Part shown: positions 16,391 to 26,900 of the stretch, piece by piece
Layout: each line of letters begins with the position of its first letter
Numbering within the stretch: the stretch's first letter is position 1
NCBI GenBank assembly: GCA_963775975.1
Contig: CAVZKX010000001.1
Span: 992,001-1,056,000 of the forward strand
Source: JANXQG01 sp963775975
Lineage (GTDB): Bacteria > Planctomycetota > Planctomycetia > Pirellulales > Thermoguttaceae
Direction of reading: 5' to 3'
DNA: 64,000 nucleotides
Notes under the pieces: generated by a model
What the model was told of the DNA's origin: nothing
What the model saw: the letters and a program-made list of their open reading frames with translations, nothing else
The model's database searches: none
Program-made: the position numbers and the translations under genes

Positions 16391-17608
16391 CTAGGGCAAC
16401 TGAAACACTTCCGCGCCGGCGCGAGTGCCGAGCGCGCGCCAGACGTAGGTGTCGATTTGGTCGCTGAAAAAGCCCACCGAACCGTCAACCATGGAAGCAT
16501 TGACACCGCCCGCGTGCATGCTGCGAGCGCCGGAATAGGCGTTGGTCGCGCCATTACTCCCCTGCGGAGACGGAGTGAGCGAAATACAAGGCGCCCGGTA
16601 TGTAGAATCGCCAACGTCTTGAGGGCAGGGGCCGCAGACATGATCGGCGCCGGTGGAATTGGGCGTCAAAGTTGCCGAAAACAGGCCTCCACCCATGTTT
16701 CCGTACCACGCTTCGCCGATCGGACCTCCCCAGGTGTTGTTCGGTTCGGTACGGCAGATCAGCCCTTCGGACAAGAGGATCGTCTTCGACGTGCCATCGG
16801 TCACCTGATTCAACCGATTGCCGGCCTTGAACACGGAGCCCGCGGCGTCGAAGTTCTGGTCCTTGCGAACCCCCAAGGCGCCGACTCCCCACACCTGTAC
16901 TGGATCGCTGGCGAGGTCCGACGGCTTATTGCCGTACATATCTCCGCTTCCGGTACAACCCCGGTAACTACTGCGATAATAACTCCATCCCGGACTAGCC
17001 AATTCGTTCCCAACTCGGTTGGAATTGTCCGAAGGACAATAAAAGCCGACGAGGAAGGTTTTCCTGGCCATTTGCAGTCGCGAATCGTCACCCATCGGGC
17101 CATTCGGCCCGTTCCACGTTTCTCCCATCCCGCGGTTGCCAGGGAAGCCCGTAAACCCGCCCTTGGTCAACGTAAAGAAGTTGTCATAAACCGACTTCTG
17201 TTCGATGTACGGCAAGACGAGCTCGGTCCAGGTGTAGGTGTCCCAGTTGTCGTACTTACGGCCAAAAGGCAAAATGTCGCCGGCCGTGGAGACGAAATTG
17301 CTGACGCCCAAGCCGAGCTGTTTAATGTTGTTTATGCAACTGGCCCGCCGTCCCGCTTCCCGCGCCGCATTGATGGCGGGCAACAGTAGTCCGATAAGTA
17401 TTCCGATGATCGCGATGACGACGAGGAGTTCCACGAGCGTAAAGCCGAAGGTCTTGGGTCTTGGGCCTTGGGTCTTGGCTCTTGGCTTCTGGCTCTTAGT
17501 CCCAAGACCTAAGACCCAAGACCTAAGACCTGGAAGCATGAAACCGGATGCCTCCAATAATGAGGCATCCTTTGCGAGATTGAAATGTGTGTTGAACATG
17601 GCCTTCAT
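16391..17608 (-). CDS. DUF1559 pseudopilin-like protein, locus A
   Basis: A 405-residue prepilin-like protein of the planctomycete DUF1559 family. FGFTLVELLVVIAIIGILIG is the type IV prepilin cleavage and transmembrane signature, NAAREAGRRASCINNIKQLG the following helix, and GGVNASMVDGSVGFFSDQID plus WRALGTRAGAE the DUF1559 C-terminal motif. These proteins are thought to be processed by prepilin peptidase and exposed at the cell surface. The leader before the cleavage site is unusually long (about 58 residues), because a heptamer array at 17450-17530 is translated within it. ATG 17608 is taken; ATG 17599 is possible. It follows the giant PEP-CTERM gene in the same order as in locus B. Confidence 0.85.
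   Translation of the reverse strand: MKAMFNTHFNLAKDASLLEASGFMLPGLRSWVLGLGTKSQKPRAKTQGPRPKTFGFTLVELLVVIAIIGILIGLLLPAINAAREAGRRASCINNIKQLGLGVSNFVSTAGDILPFGRKYDNWDTYTWTELVLPYIEQKSVYDNFFTLTKGGFTGFPGNRGMGETWNGPNGPMGDDSRLQMARKTFLVGFYCPSDNSNRVGNELASPGWSYYRSSYRGCTGSGDMYGNKPSDLASDPVQVWGVGALGVRKDQNFDAAGSVFKAGNRLNQVTDGTSKTILLSEGLICRTEPNNTWGGPIGEAWYGNMGGGLFSATLTPNSTGADHVCGPCPQDVGDSTYRAPCISLTPSPQGSNGATNAYSGARSMHAGGVNASMVDGSVGFFSDQIDTYVWRALGTRAGAEVFQLP
17450..17530. repeat. Inverted heptamer array (GGTCTTG)n/(CAAGACC)n inside the DUF1559 leader
   Basis: Seven consecutive units GGTCTTG, GGTCTTG, GGCCTTG, GGTCTTG, GCTCTTG, GCTTCTG, GCTCTTA (17450-17498) are followed by CAAGACC, TAAGACC, CAAGACC, TAAGACC (17503-17530). 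The two halves can pair. The array is read in frame as basic residues (TKSQKPRAKTQGPRPKT) just before the prepilin cleavage site. Confidence 0.85.
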
Positions 17609-17709
17609 CCTTGAGTCGTTTTTCCGCTCCCGGCGCGCCGGGATTGGTCTCGCGGCTCTATTTTCTAACACCTAGTTTGAGTCTAAATGCTCACACTCTC
17701 TCTCAATAC

Positions 17710-17801
17710 TACACGTTTTTCCGATGGTGGGACAAGCCCCATCCACCCAACATCGAGGCGTCGCCGACGGTCAAGCTCAGCCCGTCGGCGACGGCCTCGA
17801 T
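17710..17801 (-). pseudogene. Remnant of a PEP-CTERM protein tail, with hairpin
   Basis: On the - strand directly after the stop of the giant PEP-CTERM gene, an open stretch reads EAVADGLSLTVGDASMLGG and then stops. This copies the motif (A-D-G-x-S-L-T-V-G) found just before the sorting signal in the window's PEP-CTERM proteins. The same DNA forms an 18-bp stem (17753-17770 with 17782-17800) with an 11-base loop that may act as an mRNA structure between the giant gene and the DUF1559 gene. Confidence 0.45.
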
Positions 17802-20800
17802 CTAGGTAAGCGTCCGTGCTCGAAAGGCATTGTCGTCTTTGTATCTAGGATTCGTGCTTTTAATCCGGCTGCGCCTGCGGACCGCTATCGCCGCCGCCGC
17901 GGCGGCCGCCGCGAGCAAGCCCAGCGTGCCCGGTTCCGGCACTACCGTGGCAGCCGTGGGCTGCGGCACGATGGCAGCCGAAAACGCCATCGCATTTCCG
18001 ACCGTCAGGTTCCCTCCATCTGGCAGCGACTGGCTGGTTGTTGCGATCAACGTTGCGCCGGTGACCGTCGTATTGCCCAGATAAGTGTTGGTGCCCGACA
18101 AGGTTAACTGCCCATTGCCCGTGACAAACAGCCCGCCGGTGCCACCGCCGTCTTGGAACGACTGGGCGACGGCAACGGTATTGCCGTTGGTATCGAACGT
18201 GGTCGTGCCGGAGTCGAGCGTGGCGAGTGTCAGGCCGGAAATAAAGTTCGTTGTCGCACCACCCGCGGCTTGCAGCGTCCCGCCGCCGAGGTGCAACGTC
18301 GCGGTATCCGCGGCATTGCTGAGCGCGATTTTCGTGGTGGAGAGTTCGCCGCCGGTGAGATCGATTGTGCCGTTGTGAGTTGCGTTAATACCCATCAGAA
18401 TCTGGTTGAACTGAGCCGTCCCGTCGGCAATACTCAGCGTGCCGTCGGAGCTCTCGCCGACGAACGCGGAGCTCGCGCTATCGACGAGCAAGCCGCCGGT
18501 CAAGGAGAAAACGCCCGTGCCGCCCGATCCGACGGTGATGTGATTATTGGCAATATGCAGGAGCGTACCGCCGCTCACATTGAAATTACCGCTGCCGCCA
18601 GCTCGTCCCACGGCAAGCCAACTGTTGGTGATCAGCACGCCGCTGCCGCTGAGGTTATAAGTCCCAAGCGTGGTGGCGTCGCCGGTTTCCGGCACGAGGA
18701 GCTGGTTGCCGACGTTCACGGTGCCGCCGCTCTGGTTGAACGTGCCCTGGGCGCCGTTGCCCGTGGCAACGTCGAAATTGCCGTTGGTTTTCTGCGTGAG
18801 CGAGCCGCCGGACATATTCACCAGACCCGTCGCGCCGAAGCGGCCGACGACGAACCAATTGCCGACCGTGAGCGCGCCTGCCGAGAGATTCAGCGTGCCA
18901 TTCCCTTGGGGGCTGGTGGGACTGGCCTGGTTGCCGATCCACATTTCGGCCGCATTCGAGGTCACGGTGCCGCCGGTGATGTTCAAAGTCCCGGACGTGG
19001 CAAGGGTGCCCAAGCCGATGTTGCTATCGCCCACAGAGAAAGCATTGTTGGCGCTGGGCGACGTGCTCAATACGACGTTGCCGCCAATGTTGACTAACCC
19101 GCTGCCGCCGCCGCCGCCGACGACGAACCGGCCCAGTACGGTCATCAACGCGTTGCCGCTAACATTGAGCGTGCCGGAACCCGCTTCGCCGATTCGGGCA
19201 TTTCCATAGTCGAAGAGAACGCTATTGGAGCCGCTGAGGTTGTAGATCGCGTTAGCTCCCGCATTGATACCCAGCCGCAGCCAATTCGCGTTGCTAGGCG
19301 AGCCGACGGTCACGGTGCCGCCGGTCTGGTTGAAGAAACCGGTTCCTGAATCGGTGCGGATGTCTCCCACGCTTAGCGAGCCGGCACTAATGTTGTACGT
19401 GCCCGTGCTCGCGCTGCTCAACCCGACGTAAAGCTCGTAACCGTTGCCGGCAGGTTCAAATACCGAGCCGCCCGTCTGGTTGACGATGCCTTGTCCCGTG
19501 CCGTTCTTGCCGACGTAGAGCGAACCGTTGACGGTCGCCTGGCCGCCATTGACGTTGAGCGTGCCGCTTGAGCCGTCCAGGTCACCGACGTTCAGGAAGG
19601 TGTAGGCGGTCAGCGTGCCGCCGTTCAATGTATAAATTGCATTGCCCGCGCGGGCGATCGAGGCATAAGCCAGACCGGCGCTGGAATTTCCAAGCGACAC
19701 TACCGAATTGTCGTTTTGTGTAAGGGAGCCATAGCTGCCGGCCGAATCGGCGATGCTAAAAGCGCCCGATCCGTTTACATTAAGCACGCTGTTTCCGCTG
19801 AGACTCACGCTGGCCGTTCCAGACGAACCGGCAATGAAACTTCCGTTAATGGCCTGGATGAGGCCGCCGGTGGCATTCAGCGTTGCCGAAGAGCCGCTGG
19901 CAAAAGCAATGGAGATCGACGTGCCGGATAAAGTGCCTCCGTTCACGGCCGCGGATGCCGAATCGCCGCTGGCCGGCCCGCCGATATAGGTGGCGTTGAT
20001 GCCGGACGCGTCGCCGACAGCGCCGCTCGCGCCAATGGTCAGGCTGCCGCCGTGCAGATCGGTCTCGCCCGTTAGTTTGTTCGGAGTATTGATGGTGACG
20101 GAGCCGCTGCCCGACATCAACAGCCCCGCCGCACCGGTCAAATAGCCGGGCCCGGAGAATGAGTAGGAACTGGCGGCCAACGTCAAGCTGACGTTCATCG
20201 CGCCGACGGCAAAGGTCGAGGAGACGGTGATATTGCCGTGCGCCGCGCTAAGTCGGTGAAGGAGACGTTGTCGAGGTTGAAGAACTTGTCTACGGCAGAC
20301 GCGTCGGTATTAAACCAGTTATTGGTGGTCATGTCCCAGGTCGTGCTGTTCGTGCCCAGCCAGATCAAATTGGCGGGCGTGGCGGCGCTCACGTCGAGCA
20401 AGATCGCATTCGCGCTGCTCGACGTATCGAGAGAGTACGTCTGCCGGCTGAGCGGCAATCCGGTCAAGGTGAGATTGGTCAGCGCCGAGGACGACCCGTA
20501 ATTCAACAGATCGTAAGACCCCGACTGCAGGCTGCCGTTGAGAAGGTTCGAAATGTTGAACTTCACGTTGGCAAGGCTCACGTTGCCGGTAACGTTGATC
20601 TGGTCGTTGCCGGACGAAGAACTGTTCGAGAGCTTGAAGGACAAGACTCCTCCATTGCTCGTCAGGGCCGCGGGCGAGATCGTACCCACTTGGGTCGGGG
20701 AGAGGATCGTGTAGCCGGGGGCCAGCGTGGCGCTGGAAGCCAGTGTTACGCTCGGTGTCGCCCCGTCGCCGCCGAAGGCCGCGCCCGAGGCGACCGTGAT

Positions 20801-23800
20801 GCTGTTGGTGCTCGAGGTGTTGAAACCGCCAGTGACCAGAAGGGTGCCGCCGGAAACCTGCGTCGGCCCCAAGAACGAACTTTGCCCATTGCTGGCGTTA
20901 AAAGCCAGAACACCGGCGCCCATCTTAATCAAACCGCCGTCGTTGCCGACGTTAGAGAAATTGGGCGCGAAAGGAACGAGAGCCTGTATGTTGTTTCCAT
21001 TCGTGTCGATGACGGCGGCCAGCGTTCCGATGCTGACGGTGAGTGCGCCGCCGGCATTGCCGATAATTCCGCCATTGCCGGAAATCTGCAACGTGCCGCC
21101 GCCGAAATTCAACGTGCCGTTGCCGCCGACGCTGCTTATCGAGCTGGCTTGGAACAGGCCGTTGTTCAAGAACAGCGATCCGCTCGCTCCCAGCGCATTG
21201 CCGAGTACGAGCCCGCCGGTGTTGATCACGCGACCGTTGTTCATGTTGATGGTGCCGCTGCTGCTGCCCCCCGCGCCAACATAGATGGACGGGTCTACTG
21301 TCGAAAGCGTGCCCCCGTTGATATTGAGCGTTCCCACGCCGCTGCCGCTGCCGATATAGATGCCGCTTCCCGCGTTGTTCTGCGGATTCGTCAGGCTGAC
21401 GAGGCCGCCGTTGATCGTGAAAGTGCCCATGCCATTTTCGCCGATATTCAGGCGGAGATTGGAGTTTTGGTTTCCGCCGGCGCTCGTGGCCGAGTTAGTC
21501 AACACGCCGCCGTTGACGATGTAATTGCCGACGGCGGACGCATTGATGCCAAGCCGAATAAAGCCCGTCGCCTGGGCATAACCGGCGTTGACGGTGAAGT
21601 TTCCGGCGCCGCTGTCATTGCGGATGTCCCACGAGGTAAGCGATCCGCCGTTAATCGTGAGATTGCCCGTCGAACCGGCGGCGTCGCCGATGAAAAAGTT
21701 AGCGTTGCCGGAGTTGATATAGGCGGTGTCCGTGCTGCTGTTGCCGAGGACGACGGTGCCTACCTGGCCGCCGCCGCCACTTTGCGTTACTCCCAGGTGA
21801 ATTTCAGAATTCTTGCTGTCGAACATGGCGCCGTTGAGCACATTGAGAATGCCGGTCGTGACGCCGCCGGCGGCGGCAGAATTGGTCCAGCCGATTTCAA
21901 CGTGTGAGCCGTTGTTCTGGTGCAGGTTGTCAGCGATGACCACGGTGCCGGGGCCAGTGGCCGTGAAGGTCGAAGTCGACGTGTTGCTGGCCGTCGAAGA
22001 GAAAAGCCGGCCGATTTCGAACCAACTGCCGACGTTCAAGGTTCCATTGCTCACGGTAACGTTGCCCGCGCCGCCATTGTTGCCGGTGTAGAACTCGCCC
22101 GTGAGAACGTTGCTGCCGCTGAGAGACAGTGTCGTGTTGATGGCGACATTGCCCGATCCATTGATATAGGTTCCGCCGGCGTTATTATTTGACGGCTGGG
22201 AGTTGAGCGAGACCAATCCGTTGCCGCCACCGAGGACCAGCGTGCCGTTGTTATTCGTGACGGCGCCGCTTATGGACTCACCGTTGCCGCCAACCTGCAA
22301 CGAACCCGACGAGATCGTGAGCGCGCCGCCGATCACGCCGCCGCCGGTATAGCCATTATTCGTGACGCCGGCCGCGTTGCCCATCAGTTTGACCAATTGC
22401 CCTGCTCCCGGGTTGCTGTTCAGGGTCGTGCCTGGTGCGGACGCGAAGCCGCCGGAAGGCAAGGCGGCGCTTGCGGTCAGCACGATCGTGCCTTGGTCTA
22501 GAAAGGTCGGGCCGGTGGCGGTGCAGCTCGCCGAGATCGTCAGCGTGCCGGGACCCAGCTTCGTGATGCCAGTTGCGGTATTCGCAGCGTTGTTGTCGAC
22601 AAAGGGCATCGCCAGAGTCAGGTTGCGGCTTCCCATGACCCAAAATGGGTCGTCTTCCACGTTTGGTCCCGTAAATGTCGAGCCATTGGTGGAACTGATA
22701 GTGAAATCACCGCTGCCCTGGAGAATCACGCCCGCGCGACACTTGAACTGATTGGCGCCTGCGTTGAGCGTCAGAGTTCCCGCGGAAGCGGAATTGATCG
22801 TCAGCGAACCGACGACGTCGGTGCCGACGTTTGTGTAGTTGAGTGATGCAGTGAGAGCATAGTTGGTGATATTGTTGACAGCGCCTGATGTTAGCATGGC
22901 TGTCGTCGCAGTCGGTGAAATGACGCCACTGACCACTCGGGCAAACTGGTAGTTGTCGATGCCGCCGGTGACGCTATCGAGTACGCCGAAACCACCGAAT
23001 TGGCGGCCGGCGATCAACGTGTTGATTTGCGAGTCATTGCCGGTCGTCGTCGTAATGACACCGCCGTTTTGCACCGTAAAAAGCACGAAGGCGCCGCTTG
23101 TTCCAGAATTCGAAGTGATGAGTGAGGGTGCGATGGCGCCAAGGTTCAGTGTGCCGCCGGTGACCGTGATGTTCGCCAAACCGCTCGTGGCTGAAAGCTT
23201 GACGCCACCAAGCGTTTGTTGGTTCGTTGAACCGCCAGTCATCCCGAGCGAGTTGGCGGCGCCGATTGTCCCGGGGACGCCAAAGCTAACGGGAGCCCCG
23301 GAGGGCAAGATGTTCGACGCCGGCGCGCCGGCTTGCGTGAAGTCGAGCGAGAGCATGCCGCCTGTGATGGACGTGGTGCCGGAATAGTTGTTCGCGCCGC
23401 CCAGCGTCAGCGCACCGGGCCCGTTCTTGACGATTCCGGAACTGCCGGCGATCACCGAGTTGATGGTGCCCCCGCTGGCATTGACGGTGACGGTCGGCGT
23501 GCTGCCGCTAAGCGTCAACGTGCTGCCGCTGAGCGTATAGGCCTGATCCTGAAAAGTTACGCCGCCGGCATTGACTCCCAGGGGATCCAACGTCACGGAG
23601 TATGCGTTCGTGTGACCGCTGGAAAAGCCGAACTGCGCGGTGTCGGTGCCGTCGGGCCAGAACTGATACGCCGATGAACTATTCCACCAGTTCGGGCTTG
23701 AGAGGCTCCATGTGCCGCTGCCGTCCGTCGGACCGCCTGCGCTTGCGGTTCCATTGTCCCATGTGTAAACGTCGGCGAGGGCCGACTGCGCCGCAAAAAC

Positions 23801-23908
23801 CGTTGTCACGATTGCTGCCGCGGCGAAACAGGCAGCCGCACTGATGCGTGGAGTTGTCATGGTCCGGCGTGCGAAACGTCCCAAGGTGTTAACGCGCTGA
23901 GTCTTCAT
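17802..23908 (-). CDS. Giant PEP-CTERM autotransporter-type beta-strand-repeat protein, locus A, one frameshift
   Basis: About 2,030 residues. A signal peptide (TTPRISAAACFAAAAIVTTV) is followed by very long Gly/Ser/Thr/Asn-rich beta-helix-like repeats of the autotransporter-associated strand type (TIGR02601-like), with recurring G-P-G-A-L-T-L-x-G-x-N-x-Y-S-G-x-T and G-G-T-L units. It ends in a PEP-CTERM signal: VVPEPGTLGLL, a hydrophobic Ala-rich helix, then RRRSR. Such proteins are cut by exosortase and sorted to the envelope; no exosortase is in the window. The frame changes near 20,240 (FFNLDNVSFTDLA to GNITVSSTFAVGAMN). It lies 73 bp downstream of the FecR-GH2 gene and is probably in the same transcript. 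Confidence 0.85.
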
Positions 23909-23981
23909 TGTGTTCTATCCCAAAAAACTGTGTGAACGATCAGACTTTCTATGACCGATCTAAACTGGTGAAATTGTCAAC

Positions 23982-26900
23982 CTACTCTTTACGATTCTTG
24001 CCTGCGTCCTTGCTTTGCGTCATCTGGCCGCGCGGCGCTTCGGGGCCTGCGACGGATGCTCCTAAACTTCCGTTGGGCCGGCACATCAGCAATCCAACGT
24101 CAATGTACTGGCCGCCCGTTGTGTTGCGGCAGTGGACCGCGATCGTATTCCGGCCCCGATGCAAGGTCTTGATGGCGCCGGCATCCAACGGCAGTTGCAG
24201 GTAACGCGTCACGAAGCCTTCGACGCTCTTGACCTGCTTTCCGTTGATGTAAATCTCGGCGTCCTCGTCGTGGTGCAATTCCAAAAATAGCCGGCCGTCG
24301 GCGGGAACGTCCCCCATATCAAAGGACTTGCGGAGCCAGATTTCTGGATTGTCCCACACGGTGCGGACAACGGCGCCAGGCGTGATGTCGGTGCCAAACC
24401 CGCCGGGAGCGGATTTCCATCGACTGTCATCAAAGCCGTCGCCCGTCCAATTGTTGCCGGGGTCGTCGGTAGTAAACCGCCATGTCTGTGGCGTTTCCTT
24501 GCTTGAAGGGACAAGCGTTTGCACCTTGGCAGCGGCGTTCGAGGCGGCGTCCGGGTCGCCCAGTGCCTCTTTGGATCTGGCCCAGTGTTTTCCCAAGCCG
24601 TAGGCATGGATCGAGCGGATGACGTTCCGGCGGGACCTTGGGCCGCCGATCGTAGGTAAGGTAGCCGTTGACCTCGCCTTCCACGTCGTAAAGCTGCACA
24701 TAGGAAAAGCCCGCACAATCCGGCTCGCTCATCAGACCTACGATCACGTCGCTATAAAGATCGAGGAAAGCGTCTTCATTGGGAACTTTGGTCGAACCGT
24801 ATTCTTCCCACCGCCACTGGTGATTGACGGCAAGCGGCGGGTAGCCATCGATGCGCCACAGCCCGACCTCGCTAATCACGACCGGTTGGCCCTGGTGCCA
24901 AAAGCCGCGGCTGAAAGCCGGCAGTCCGGGCTCGAGCATGTAATTGCCGTTGCGTGCGATGGATCGCCGCCAATTCGCCCACCACGCGCGGAAGTCCGGG
25001 GCATTGGTGTGCAGGTCGGTGATGTCGGTCTTCGTGTGGCCCCAGCCGCTGTTGTCCAACACCGGCCGGGTCGGATCGAGGCGGCGGGTTTCGTCATAGA
25101 TGCGGGTCTTGCTGCTATTCAGGTTCGGATCGCGGCCCTGTTCGTTGAGCGGCACCCAGGTGATGATCGAGGGATGGTTGATGTCGCGCTCGACTCGCGG
25201 CCGCCACTGGCGCAGGAAGCCGTCGCAATCGCTGATGTCGCAACCCCAGTCGGCCATCTCGGCCCAAACCGTCAGTCCCAGGCGATCGCACCAATAAAGG
25301 AAGCGCGGTTCGGGCACAATCTGATGCTTGCGGATGCTGTTCAGTCCGTAGCGCTTCGCCCAGAGCACATCCTCGCGCTGGAAGTCATCGCTGGGAGGCG
25401 TATAAAGGCCGGTCGGATTGTAGCCTTGATCCAGGGCCGAAATCAGAAAAAACGGCTTGCCGTTGAGCAAGTATTGCCCGTTGCGGACCTCGATCTTGCG
25501 GAAACCGAGATACGATTTCACGTGGTCGATTTCCCGGCCTTTGTCATCGACGAGCCGCAAATCGAGATCGTAGAGGTTGGGCGAATCCGGCGTCCATGCG
25601 GCCGGATAAGGAACGCGAAGCGCCACGCCACTTGCTTTTTCCTTGGCGATCGCCCCCCGAACCTTGGCCAATGACTCGCCGTCGCGCGTTATCTCGGCAT
25701 CGAGGTGGAAGCCGGCCGCCGGTCCATCCACGTGTACATCCAAAGCGACCGCGCCTGTATCGACATCGGGAATAATTGTCCAGTCGCGAGCGTAGGTCGC
25801 ACCCACGCCCTCCAGCCAGACCGTCTGCCAGATTCCTGTGACGCGCGAGTAAATGCATCCGCTGGAATGCAATTCGGCGCTTTGCTTGCCGCGCGGCTTC
25901 GCCTCGGTGGGGTCGTCTTCGACGCGGACGACGAGGCGGTTGCCCGCAGGCTTGACGATGCTTGTCGCATCAAATTCGAACGGATCGTAGCCGCCTTCGT
26001 GCGACCCCAGGCACTGCCCGTTCAGCCATACCTCGGAGCGGTAGTCAACCGCGCCGAAATGCAGCAGCAAGCGCCGTCCCCGAAGCACGTCGGGCAGATC
26101 GAAATTTCGAGCATACCAGCAGCGCGGATGAATTCCTTCGTCGTGGACGCCGCTGAGCACGCTTTCCGGCGGGAAAGGAACGACGATCTGTTGACCGCCC
26201 AGCTTTTCTTTTAACTGCCACTTTTCATGCTGGCCAACGCCCTCGCGATCGAAGGCAAACTCCCAGACACCGTTGAGATTCTGCCAATCGCTCCGATACT
26301 TGTCGGGACGCGGGTGCTCCGGACGTGGTACCGCGCCGAGTTCTTTGATGATCGAGTCGACCGATCGGGAGGCAGGAGCGGTTGCCGCAGCGCCCTCCGT
26401 ATTGCTCGCGTCGGACGACGGGCTCGACCCGCCGTTCACGGCGGCAAAGGGACCTCCCCGGTGACGTGCAATCGCGGCAATGCCATACATATTGGCGGCG
26501 GACCAGTTCAAGCCGAGTCCTTGCGTTTTGCCCTTGGGATAGGTCGGCAGGCGGCCAAGCTTAACCGCTCCGCCGTCTGGCACGGGAAGCCACCAAACCG
26601 AAAACACGCTGCTGACTACCTTTCCCGCACCGAGCGACAGCTTGGAGAAATCGTGGGCCGCGAGCGGGCCCTCCTCCATCCCGATCTTCCAGCCGGTCGC
26701 TTGAAAGTTTTCCCGCACCCAGTCGGGCGCCATCACCCGATCGTCCGTAAAAATGTACAAGTCGGCCGGACAGGCAAACTGGAGCGTAAGCTGGTAATCT
26801 TGCCGCAGCTTGTCGTTATTGAATGTCTTCACGTAATCCGCGCCGCGAAGCCCGTCGGGCAGATTGCCTGTTTCTGACGCACCGGCGGAGAAGTTCCGCC

